This document shows, in pieces, positions 1 through 7,461 of a stretch of DNA of 64,000 nucleotides. Numbering within the stretch: position 1 is the first letter of the stretch; each line of letters starts with the position of its first letter. The DNA comes from Zoogloea sp. LCSB751 (GTDB lineage: Bacteria; Pseudomonadota; Gammaproteobacteria; Burkholderiales; Rhodocyclaceae). The translations under genes and the position numbers were made by a program. The DNA lies in the NCBI RefSeq assembly GCF_002028455.1, contig NZ_MWUM01000015.1, positions 1-64,000 on the forward strand, in the 5' to 3' direction. Under the pieces are notes generated by a model. The model was not told the DNA's origin and made no database searches. It worked only from the letters and a program-made list of their open reading frames with translations.

Positions 1-880
1 GCCAGCAGAACCGCTCGCTTGTTCAACCGCCGATCGCCCAGCTGTATCGTCCCGAACTCGTCTCTCGCCCAACTCATTAGCCAGCCTCGTCAATTATTTG
101 GCATGAAGCATACAGGCTGGAGAGTTGTGTGTAAGGGGATGGGCTTACCGTCCACTTTGCCAGATGGGAGGCCAACGGCATCTGGGATCGAATCGCGTTC
201 GCATTCCAGAGCGATGCGGACCTGGAAGCCATAAGCGCGCACAAGGGACACAAGAAACACTACGCACCAAGACCAAGCCGGGCGCTCACGCGGTGAGTTG
301 TCCACCAAGACAAACAACACGCATCTCACCCTTAGAATCCTCCACGCAAGGACTTGGGTGGCTCGTCGCAGGCCTTCGCTTGAAACTATTGAAGGACGCC
401 CAAGCGTCGATCAATGCGCCATCCAAGGTGAAGTGATCGGACGAGCGCAGCTTGTCTTTGCACACGAGGCGCACCACCTCACCGAAGAAACGCCGAGCAA
501 TGTCGGTTTCCACTGGACGTTGGCGCAGGCAGCTAAAGTTGGACAGATCCAGCCACCCGACTCCAGGCCCAGCGGCGAAGCAGCAGATTGTGATCGCGCT
601 GCTCACAGAACTACCGATCCGAGTGCGAGGAGCGCCCCCTTGACGCAAAGCTCACCCAGCTTCGCCGAAATGACCGACAGCTCCGAATCGGCCAGATTTA
701 TCATGGGTCACAATGGACGATCGGCGGAAGTCCGGAATTCGACCGAGAGCTAATTGAACATCAAGGGCGGGGGAATCAAGCCTCACCGCACGTCAGCATA
801 GAGCCTGGGCTTCCAGACATCCAGCCAGACAAATGACTGGCCAGGTCGATCTGTGGGCTCCGCATCATACTGTTAGCACG
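1..880. other. No intact gene; transposase debris
   Basis: No open frame here has a convincing start, ribosome site and recognisable protein. The only recognisable content is a transposase scrap at 379-510 on the minus strand. The remainder (1-378 and 511-880) shows nothing I can assign. It looks like decayed insertion-sequence DNA at the edge of the rluA neighbourhood. Confidence 0.5.
379..510 (-). pseudogene. IS5-family transposase fragment
   Basis: About 44 minus-strand codons read like the N-terminal third of an IS5-type DDE transposase, including DIARRFF and, further on, HFTLDGALIDAWASFNSFK. In intact relatives this HFT-DGT-IEAWAS segment carries the first catalytic aspartate. Both ends of the similarity stop abruptly: upstream and downstream codons are unrelated and there is no start codon. 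It is therefore a relic and not a gene. No terminal inverted repeats could be recognised. Confidence 0.6.
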
Positions 881-1561
881 TCAAAAAGGCGGCTCAACAG
901 CAAACGAAAGGAGCCGACCATCCAACGGGTGCTGAATAACAAGGCCTGCAGCATGCAACAACAGCCTTGGGGCTGCATCTCGCACAGCATCGTTCGCATA
1001 GAGCTCGTCACCGAGAACGGGATGACCGATCGCCATCATATGTACACGTAACTGATGCGACCTGCCAGTAAGTGGGCGAAGCTCCACGCGACTGATACGG
1101 GATGTCGAGTCGTACGCCAAAACCGAGTATTGCGTCACTGATGGCTTGCCCAACTCCAGGTCAACCTTTTGTCTCGGTCGATTTGGCCAGTCGGCAATGA
1201 GAGGCAGATCCACGGAGCCTTGCTCCGCCGGCAACGCACCCGAAACAACGGCGATGTAGCGCTTGCCAACCAGACGCTGTTGAAAAGCAATGCTCAAGCG
1301 CCGCTCCATCTCGCGGCCTATCGCCATGACGACCAGTCCAGAAGTTGCCAAGTCGAGTCTATGCACGACTCGCGCAGCGGGATATTGAGCCTGCACACGA
1401 GAGGCGAGGCAGTCTTCATGCTGAGCACCGCGTCCTGGCACAGTCAGCAAGCCGGCCGGCTTATCAAGGACCAGAAAGCTGTCGTCCCGAAAAACGACCT
1501 CCGGCATCCCCAGTGGTGGGGCATATTTGAAAGGACGGGGTGACAACCGATCGCTACACAT
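881..1561 (-). CDS. rluA: RluA-family pseudouridine synthase
   Basis: Isomerises uridine to pseudouridine in 23S rRNA (U746) and, for true RluA, tRNA U32. The catalytic motif HRLDLATSG is at residues 67-75 with nucleophile D70. It is preceded by the typical DKPAGLLTVPGR segment and followed by LPLIADWPNRPRQKV and LTGRSHQLRVHM, in the same order and spacing as enterobacterial RluA. At 226 residues it matches the family (about 220) and has no S4 domain, which also fits RluA rather than RluC/D. The start is chosen at the ATG whose GAGG lies 8 nt upstream; the frame stays open to a TTG at 1645. It is a stand-alone gene with transposon debris downstream. Confidence 0.88.
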   Translation of the reverse strand: MCSDRLSPRPFKYAPPLGMPEVVFRDDSFLVLDKPAGLLTVPGRGAQHEDCLASRVQAQYPAARVVHRLDLATSGLVVMAIGREMERRLSIAFQQRLVGKRYIAVVSGALPAEQGSVDLPLIADWPNRPRQKVDLELGKPSVTQYSVLAYDSTSRISRVELRPLTGRSHQLRVHMMAIGHPVLGDELYANDAVRDAAPRLLLHAAGLVIQHPLDGRLLSFAVEPPF

Positions 1562-1768
1562 CCAACCAGCCTCAAAAATCCGGGCCAGCATTCTGGCACA
1601 TTTCATCGCCGTGACGCGTTGCCCCGGGCGAACTGAGCTTCGCAAAATGCCTCTCTGAACATGCGCACCGAATTGCAGCAGGAGCCAATCCCCATGTCAG
1701 TGCCAAGGCACCGTCATGGTGCATAACGCAGCACACAACCTGCAAAGCCTTTTGTTTACTATGGTTTT

Positions 1769-1796
1769 TTGCTTGGCATGCTTTTAGCTATATAGA
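1769..1796 (+). promoter_or_regulatory. Candidate sigma70 promoter for the ATP-grasp/alpha-E operon
   Basis: TTGCTT (1769-1774), a 16-bp spacer and TATAGA (1791-1796) sit about 40 bp ahead of the ATG at 1837 in an AT-rich patch. It is the best match in the gap and has not been tested. Confidence 0.35.
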
Positions 1797-1836
1797 AAGT
1801 GGTATCTCCGCTTTACAACACAATAGGCGAGCGCTA

Positions 1837-3255
1837 ATGGCCATCACAAAATTCTTCAATGAAATGACTGCGGACGACGGGAGTGTCCGCGCGCATTACG
1901 CCGGCTATGCCAAGTGGCTTAACGACACTCCGGCGGACCGCATCGAGCGCAAGAGAGCGGAAGCGGACGCCCTCTTCCACCGCTACGGCATCACGTTTGC
2001 CGTATACGGAGAGGAGTCCGGCACCGAGCGCTTGATCCCGTTTGACATCATTCCCCGCATCATTCCCGCCAAAGAGTGGAAAAGCCTTGAAGCCGGCCTG
2101 CGCCAACGCGTCAAAGCGCTAAACACCTTCATTCATGACATCTACCATGATCAGGAAATCCTGAAGGCGGGACACATCCCTGCCGACCAGGTGCTGAAGA
2201 ATGCACAGTATCGCCCCGAGATGCAGGGCGTGAATGTTCCATGCGACATCTACGCACACATTGCGGGGGTCGATGTCGTCCGTGCGGGCGCCGGTGAGTT
2301 CTACGTGCTCGAAGACAACCTGCGGGTACCGTCAGGCGTGTCGTACATGCTCGAAGACCGCCGCATGATGATGCGGCTCTTTCCCGAACTCTTCGCCCGA
2401 CACCGTGTTGCCCCCGTGGAACACTATCCGGACATGCTGCTTCACACGCTGCGCAGCGTTGCGCCGGTTGGCGTTGCAGATCCGACGGTGGTCGTAATGA
2501 CGCCTGGCGCATACAACAGCGCTTACTTTGAACATGCCTTCCTGGCACAGCAGATGGGCGTGGAACTGGTTGAAGGCCAGGATCTCTTCGTCGAGGACGA
2601 CCAGGTCTTCATGCGCACGACCCAAGGTCCGCGCCGCGTCGATGTCATCTACCGCCGCGTCGACGACGACTTCCTCGATCCGCAGGCGTTCCGCAAAGAC
2701 TCCATGATCGGCGTACCCGGCCTGTTGAAGGCGTACCGGGCCGGTCGCGTCACTCTATCCAACGCCATCGGTACGGGCGTGGCAGACGACAAATCCATCT
2801 ATCCCTACGTACCCGAGATGATTCGTTTCTATCTCGGGGAAGAGCCCATCCTCAACAACGTGCCGACCTACATGTGCCGCAAACCGGAAGATCTAGCCTA
2901 CACCCTGGCGCATCTGCCCGAGCTGGTCGTCAAGGAAGTTCACGGAGCGGGAGGCTATGGAATGCTGGTTGGCCCCGCCTCCACCAAGGAACAGATCGAG
3001 TCTTTCCGCAAACATCTCGAAGCAAATCCTGACAAATACATTTCACAACCCACGCTAGCCCTCTCGAATTGCCCCACCTTCGTGGAAAACGGCATCGCAC
3101 CGCGCCACCTGGACCTGCGCCCATTCGTGCTCTCGGGCACTGAAATCCAGATGGTCCCCGGTGGTTTGACTCGCGTCGCCCTACGCGAAGGATCGCTGGT
3201 GGTGAACTCCTCGCAAGGCGGGGGCACCAAGGACACCTGGGTACTGGAGGCCTGA
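1837..3255 (+). CDS. Circularly permuted ATP-grasp type 2 protein
   Basis: A 472-residue protein of the circularly permuted ATP-grasp group (old DUF404/DUF407). Diagnostic segments seen are FDIIPRIIPAKEW near residue 70, the YVLEDNLRVPSGVSYMLEDR block near 155-174, LVVKEVHGAGGYGMLVGP near 365 and the C-terminal NSSQGGGTKDTWVL. ATP-grasp enzymes form amide or ester bonds through acyl-phosphates. Members of this group are found beside alpha-E and transglutaminase-like proteins and are thought to make or ligate peptides, but the product is unknown. The next gene follows after 2 nt, so the two are surely cotranscribed. The usual third member, the transglutaminase, is at 24466-25371 beyond the integrated element. 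Confidence 0.9.
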   Translation: MAITKFFNEMTADDGSVRAHYAGYAKWLNDTPADRIERKRAEADALFHRYGITFAVYGEESGTERLIPFDIIPRIIPAKEWKSLEAGLRQRVKALNTFIHDIYHDQEILKAGHIPADQVLKNAQYRPEMQGVNVPCDIYAHIAGVDVVRAGAGEFYVLEDNLRVPSGVSYMLEDRRMMMRLFPELFARHRVAPVEHYPDMLLHTLRSVAPVGVADPTVVVMTPGAYNSAYFEHAFLAQQMGVELVEGQDLFVEDDQVFMRTTQGPRRVDVIYRRVDDDFLDPQAFRKDSMIGVPGLLKAYRAGRVTLSNAIGTGVADDKSIYPYVPEMIRFYLGEEPILNNVPTYMCRKPEDLAYTLAHLPELVVKEVHGAGGYGMLVGPASTKEQIESFRKHLEANPDKYISQPTLALSNCPTFVENGIAPRHLDLRPFVLSGTEIQMVPGGLTRVALREGSLVVNSSQGGGTKDTWVLEA

Positions 3256-3257
3256 AA

Positions 3258-4208
3258 ATGCTAAGCCGCACCGCTGATCACCTGTTCTGGATGGCGCGCT
3301 ACATGGAACGCGCCGAGAACACCGCCCGTATTCTGGACGTAACCTACCGACTGTCACTTCTCCCCCAGAATGGAGAAGACGTGGAGCCCATGTGGGCGGG
3401 CATGCTGAAGATCATGGAACTTCAGGATACGTTCCTTGCCAAGCATCCGCGCCACACCACCGAGGCTGTTCTCGAATTCATGATTTTCGACAAGGACAAC
3501 CCCGGCAGCATCTACCGCTGCCTGAGAGCAACCCGTGAAAATGCCCATGCGGTACGCGGCACTCTGACGTCGGAGCTATGGGAAACATCGAATGAAACCT
3601 GGCTGAAGATACGTGACTTAACGGCCGCCAAACTCTGGGAGAACGGGCCTGGCGCGTTCTTTGAGTGGGTGAAATACCGCTCCCATCTATCTCGCGGCGT
3701 CACAATCGGCACCATGCTGCAGGATGAATCACTACGCTTCATCCGGCTTGGCACCTTCCTCGAACGGGCCGACAACACGGCGCGCATCCTTGAAGTCAAG
3801 TATCTCAACCTACTGCCGGGCTCAGACGAAGACGCCTCGCACGCGACCGACTATTATCAGTGGAGCGCCCTGCTCCAGTCGGTGTCGGCCTTCGAGGTAT
3901 ACCGGAAGGTTTACCGCGACCAGATCACTCCGCTGCGGGTTGCCGAGCTTCTGATCCTGCGCGCCGACATGCCCCGCTCGCTGGCCCGTAGCATGAAGGA
4001 GGTTTACTCGAATCTGACTCGCGTCTCGAATGCACGTTCCGCCGAAACCGAAAGACTGGCCGGCGAACTGGAGTCTCATCTCCGCTTTGGTCGCATTGAG
4101 CGCATCTTCGAGGTCGGCTTCCGCAACTACCTGGAAGACTTCCGGGATCGCATCTTCGACCTCGGCTGCCGCATTTCCGAGGATTTTCTCATTCCCACGC
4201 GTGCTTGA
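3258..4208 (+). CDS. Alpha-E domain protein (DUF403)
   Basis: A 316-residue, almost entirely helical protein starting [24 protein letters not shown], the hallmark opening of alpha-E proteins. A second [14 protein letters not shown] repeat lies near residue 175, so two related halves are visible. The function is unproven; it is nearly always encoded directly after a circularly permuted ATP-grasp protein, as here with a 2-nt gap. A ribosome-binding GGAGG overlaps the end of the upstream gene. It is the last gene before the tRNA-Pro that received the integrative element. Confidence 0.88.
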   Translation: MLSRTADHLFWMARYMERAENTARILDVTYRLSLLPQNGEDVEPMWAGMLKIMELQDTFLAKHPRHTTEAVLEFMIFDKDNPGSIYRCLRATRENAHAVRGTLTSELWETSNETWLKIRDLTAAKLWENGPGAFFEWVKYRSHLSRGVTIGTMLQDESLRFIRLGTFLERADNTARILEVKYLNLLPGSDEDASHATDYYQWSALLQSVSAFEVYRKVYRDQITPLRVAELLILRADMPRSLARSMKEVYSNLTRVSNARSAETERLAGELESHLRFGRIERIFEVGFRNYLEDFRDRIFDLGCRISEDFLIPTRA

Positions 4209-4222
4209 AATTCAATCAGGGC

Positions 4223-4251
4223 TTGGCAAGCTCGAAATACATGTCTATAAT
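4223..4251 (+). promoter_or_regulatory. tRNA-Pro promoter
   Basis: TTGGCA (4223-4228), a 17-bp spacer and a perfect TATAAT (4246-4251), with the tRNA 5' end 12 nt further on. This is one of the cleanest sigma70 promoters in the window. Confidence 0.75.
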
Positions 4252-4261
4252 GCGCAGCTTG

Positions 4262-4339
<78 letters not shown>

Positions 4340-4355
4340 AAAGAAACAAGCACTT

Positions 4356-4387
4356 AGCCAACTCTTCGGAGTTGGCTTTTTGCTTTT
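4356..4387 (+). terminator. tRNA-Pro terminator
   Basis: A 9-bp stem AGCCAACTC/GAGTTGGCT with a TTCG tetraloop followed by TTTTTGCTTTT. A second copy at 19909-19940 lies inside attR, so the terminator is part of the duplicated attachment sequence. Confidence 0.85.
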
Positions 4388-4397
4388 GTGCACCAGC

Positions 4398-4434
4398 GGT
4401 GACACTTTTGGTGACACCTTGGCGCCGGTGACAC
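4398..4434. repeat. Left integrase arm-type repeats
   Basis: Three copies of GGTGACAC (4398, 4410 in the slightly shifted form GGTGACACC, and 4427) lie just inside attL. The first 27 bp (4398-4424) recur without a mismatch at 19698-19724 just inside attR. Position and repetition fit arm-type binding sites for the element integrase. Confidence 0.6.
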
Positions 4435-4575
4435 TCGAGCCCCCTTTTGTCTGAGGGTTTCCTGCGATCTGCATTCCTTGCGGATTCCCTGCCACCGTTT
4501 TCGATCAAAGCTCCACCCTAGTGTTTTTCGCGGAGCGAGTAACGGCGCGGATTTCGGCATCCCCGCTACCTGCCC

Positions 4576-4704
4576 CCGCACTGGGGACAAAACCCCGTAC
4601 AGCGTGCGGCATTACTCCGCATGGCAATGGCTTCGGCCCGGATGCTCCGCGACGAGGCCCGCCAGCACATCGAATGGCTCAACGGGGTGAAGCGAGCCGC
4701 CTAA
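4576..4704 (+). pseudogene. Fragment of a paralogue of the 16569-16874 gene
   Basis: The plus-strand frame ending at TAA 4702-4704 reads AALLRMAMASARMLRDEA and then RQHIEWLNG. The C-terminus of the small element protein at 16569-16874 reads GALIRLAIASAKMLQAEA and then WKHIGWLN. The similarity covers about 30 residues and then fades upstream, with no credible start or ribosome site beyond an ATG at 4621. I take it as a decayed, inverted copy stranded at the left end of the element. Confidence 0.5.
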
Positions 4705-4853
4705 CCTGCATCATCCGCCTTCGGCTTGCTCTGCCAAGACCTAAGGCAAGGGGGGCTCGCGTCGAGCTGATCCGCGGCCTCCCTCGCCGGGCGCCAGCAC
4801 ATCAGAAATCTATCGCAAAAATTCGATTGCCGAGGCACTTAAATGGTATGGCT

Positions 4854-4897
4854 CACAACAATAAAGCCCGCATAAAGCAGGCTTTATTGTTGTTGTG
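4854..4897 (-). terminator. Hairpin closing the XRE-ImmA operon
   Basis: A 15-bp perfect stem, CACAACAATAAAGCC with its complement, abuts the stop codon of the XRE-ImmA gene. The flanks are T-rich on the plus side but the minus strand lacks a pure U tract, so termination there may be imperfect or bidirectional. Confidence 0.5.
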
Positions 4898-6109
4898 TTA
4901 GGACTGCTTTCGTCTTCGAGCGAAGCTCAAAACACTTGCGGACAACGCCCCCCTGGCAACGACGCCTTTGGCCGGCGCCTCCTTAAGCCGTGCAAACTCC
5001 ACGACTTCAGCAGAACCATCCAAGAACATGGATGGCAGGCCCATTAGTGCCTCAATATCACGATTGGACAACCCTAGGTGCCGGGACAGTCCCTCACGCG
5101 GCATTACCCCAGCCTCCATCAGCAAATCAACGGTACGCCGGAGAAGGCGAGGCTTCTCAGGAGGCCAGCCGTCGTCACCTGGTTCGGCCTTTACCCCCCA
5201 GCGGGCAGACCGACGCTTGAAGAGCGTGAGCTTCTCTCCGTCATCAATGATGCCCAGCGCCTCCAGGCGCATGACCATTGCCGCAACCGAAACGCCCCAC
5301 CGCTGTTTGAGCAGTAAAAGGCTATCCAGGGTGACGGGCATCCGAACCTCCGCAGCGAAGCTTTGAGCCGGCAGAAGAAAGGCTCCCGCAAAACGATGTG
5401 CCTGACGCTCCATCTCCTTGTGACGTTCCGGCGCCGACGCTTTAGGGATGTGCTTGTGCAAGACGAGGTGCCCGAGTTCATGCGCCGCATCAAACCGGCT
5501 GCGAAAACCGTTCCCCTTATCCGAGGAAAGCAACACCAAGGGGCGAGCAAGCGGCTCACTCCAAGCCGAGAGCCCCTCGATCTGGGCAACGCCAGTTTCC
5601 TCTCGAGCCAAGATAACGCCTGCATTCTCGAGCGCAAGAGCTACATCAGGGATCGGCCCGGAACCCAAGCGCCACACCTCCCGGCACTCCTGCGCTGCCG
5701 CCTCGATGTCCGCCGATGTAATTTCGGCTGGATCTTTGAAGCCCCGTTCCGGGATATTGACCACGGGAAAATCAACGAACTCGCCTAACAGCAACGCGAT
5801 TTCTTGGACCCACTCCAGTCGGGCCTCAAGCATCCCTCTTGCTGCAACGTGAGCAGAAGCATTACTTCGAAAAAGCGGAGGTGTGGTTTTCCCGATCACC
5901 GGGCGAGTGAACCATTCCGGCGTCACGTTCATCACCAAAGCAAGCCGCTCAAGCGCTTCGGGCTCGGGCGACTGCTGACCAGAACGCCACTTGCTTACCG
6001 TGGAAGGACTGACTCCCACCATCGTCGCGAGTTGCACTTGCGACTGACGCCGGGCGGCCAGTGCCTGTGTCAGGCGATCCGGTTCAAACCCGTTGATTCC
6101 TCGTTTCAC
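4898..6109 (-). CDS. XRE helix-turn-helix + ImmA/IrrE metallopeptidase
   Basis: A 403-residue protein. Residues about 12-65 are an XRE-type DNA-binding domain (VQLATMVGVSPSTVSKWRSG). A gluzincin domain follows with HELGH at 210-214, the zinc site of ImmA/IrrE peptidases, which cleave repressors or antitoxins. The last ~150 residues include another helical region of unknown role. The start is GTG, overlapping the upstream stop by 4 nt (GTGA), so translation is coupled to the 214-residue partner. XRE-ImmA fusions are common as antitoxins or regulators in toxin-antitoxin and phage-switch modules. The location beside attL, a usual cargo spot, supports a defence or addiction role (inference). Confidence 0.85.
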   Translation of the reverse strand: MKRGINGFEPDRLTQALAARRQSQVQLATMVGVSPSTVSKWRSGQQSPEPEALERLALVMNVTPEWFTRPVIGKTTPPLFRSNASAHVAARGMLEARLEWVQEIALLLGEFVDFPVVNIPERGFKDPAEITSADIEAAAQECREVWRLGSGPIPDVALALENAGVILAREETGVAQIEGLSAWSEPLARPLVLLSSDKGNGFRSRFDAAHELGHLVLHKHIPKASAPERHKEMERQAHRFAGAFLLPAQSFAAEVRMPVTLDSLLLLKQRWGVSVAAMVMRLEALGIIDDGEKLTLFKRRSARWGVKAEPGDDGWPPEKPRLLRRTVDLLMEAGVMPREGLSRHLGLSNRDIEALMGLPSMFLDGSAEVVEFARLKEAPAKGVVARGALSASVLSFARRRKQS

Positions 6110-6750
6110 GTCGTTCCACCTTCGTTGTCCTTCCTCTTTTTAACGGACGCCTTGAGAACAGGTTTAGCCACGTCGTCCTGATGGGAAGGCTCACTGTAGC
6201 CTTGCACAAACGTACTGATAGATTCGCAGTACAACCAGCTCTTCATTCCCGGGGCTGGCACCGCGATCAGAATATCCAATGGGCGCTCTGCCGCAGTCTC
6301 GCCAAACTCCATAACGAAGAAGACGATTCCGCTCGGTACTTGCTGTTCCTCACTCTCGAACAGACTCCCTTGAACAAGCTCCGCGATGTATTCATTCCCC
6401 TGTACCAGGGCCATACGCTTACGACTGCGGCGCGCGTTATACCACGGACCGACGCGAACATTGAAGCGCGCGAGCTTGAAATCGCCGGCATGGCCTACAA
6501 CCAAACCATTTCCATGCAATGGTGTAGGTGATGCGCCATAAGTGGCAAGCACGTCAAAAAATGCTTCGTTTGCACGGAAGTAACGAGCATTTCCAAGTTC
6601 GTTCGCGCGATGGCCAGGATGCGACTTTGCCGTCGATTCAAAGGCGATCTTCGCAGCGCCTGCAAGAGCCTCTTCAATAGCAAGGACCAAGTCCCGCGGA
6701 AGATTCTTGATCAGTAGTTTGTGGATGTTTTTTGAGGACAGCGCCGTCAT
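6106..6750 (-). CDS. Unknown partner of XRE-ImmA, candidate toxin
   Basis: A 214-residue soluble protein that I do not recognise. Visible features are an N-terminal helical segment, an unusual SHPGHRANELGNARYFRANE stretch near residues 43-62, NGLVVGHAG at about 81-89, a basic patch WYNARRSRKRMAL near 103-115, and a charged lysine-rich tail. There is no signal peptide or membrane segment. It is the first gene of a two-gene operon whose second gene is an XRE-ImmA protein, which suggests that it is the effector whose level or activity the peptidase controls. The ATG has only a weak GAGA upstream. Confidence 0.65.
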   Translation of the reverse strand: MTALSSKNIHKLLIKNLPRDLVLAIEEALAGAAKIAFESTAKSHPGHRANELGNARYFRANEAFFDVLATYGASPTPLHGNGLVVGHAGDFKLARFNVRVGPWYNARRSRKRMALVQGNEYIAELVQGSLFESEEQQVPSGIVFFVMEFGETAAERPLDILIAVPAPGMKSWLYCESISTFVQGYSEPSHQDDVAKPVLKASVKKRKDNEGGTT

Positions 6751-6769
6751 TGTTTTTTCTCGCGGTAAC

Positions 6770-6837
6770 GTTTCGCCAAATGGGAAACAACAGCCTAAAA
6801 GTTTCGTTATAAAACGTCAACGTCAATTTTAGTTTCG
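6770..6837 (-). promoter_or_regulatory. Promoter region with three GTTTCG boxes at 31-bp spacing
   Basis: GTTTCG occurs on the plus strand at 6770, 6801 and 6832, exactly 31 bp apart (about three helical turns). The first is also half of a GTTTC-N9-GAAAC dyad (6770-6788). On the minus strand a TTGACG (6815-6820; a second at 6821-6826) lies 17 bp from TAGGCT (6792-6797) as a possible promoter for the two-gene operon starting at 6750. The boxes are likely operators for its XRE protein (inference). Confidence 0.5.
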
Positions 6838-6906
6838 CGACACGCTCAACATGCTGACTTCCGAGCGATGGTCTTCGACCGTTTGAAGGCCGCTGCCGCC
6901 AGCTGG

Positions 6907-7461
6907 TCAAAGCGTGTCGGCTTTGGCGGCAGAACAGGCCTCTTCACTGAATCCAGCAGCTTCCCAGCTTCCACGTTCGATCATTTCCTGGGCGACCTCG
7001 GTCACCCTTGCCCACCTCGCGGACAGCACCGCCAAGGCCAGCCGCTGCGCGTATCCGTGTCCGGAGCTGCGAGGGCCGAATGTCGGGTGCAGAACCTCGG
7101 CGGCCATCTTCCAGTCCATGTCGTCGCGGCGGACAATGCCATCCCATGAAATCCCCGCGTGGATCAGCTCAGCGCAGATGCCGGCGTGAAATGCCGCCGC
7201 GACACCCGCCAGGTGCTCCGGCAAGGATTCTGGTTGGCCTGCGCTCTCGATAGCCGGAATTTCAAACAAGGTCCGGCCGCCATCAGACGCCGTGGCGGTA
7301 GCCTTCCGCACCGGTAGTCCGACCCACTCCAGAAAGACCACATGACCGGCCTCGTGATATGCCGTCCCGGCTAGTGAGCAGGCCTTGAGCGCCTCAGGCA
7401 GCGGGCTCCAGGGGAAAACCCTCTTGATCTCGCTGTCACGGGGAAACGGATACTGCGTCAT
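6907..7461 (-). CDS. M41-like (FtsH peptidase-type) protein A
   Basis: A 184-residue protein with YHEAGHVVFLEWVGLPV near residues 35-51. HEAGH (36-40) is the zinc motif of the FtsH M41 peptidase domain, here without an AAA module. A later acidic stretch, RRDDMDWKMA, could supply the third ligand. Such stand-alone M41-like proteins are known from phages and mobile elements; substrates are unknown. The start codon overlaps the stop of the tape-measure gene (ATGA), so it is the last gene of the morphogenesis run. A second HEAGH protein is at 15345-16052. Confidence 0.7.
   Translation of the reverse strand: MTQYPFPRDSEIKRVFPWSPLPEALKACSLAGTAYHEAGHVVFLEWVGLPVRKATATASDGGRTLFEIPAIESAGQPESLPEHLAGVAAAFHAGICAELIHAGISWDGIVRRDDMDWKMAAEVLHPTFGPRSSGHGYAQRLALAVLSARWARVTEVAQEMIERGSWEAAGFSEEACSAAKADTL

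Noticed and set aside
4521-4901. 126-codon plus-strand frame at the left end of the element
   Set aside because: No ribosome site or family; another frame in the same stretch carries the recognisable gene scrap, and the frame runs through the terminal hairpin into the antisense of the XRE-ImmA gene.
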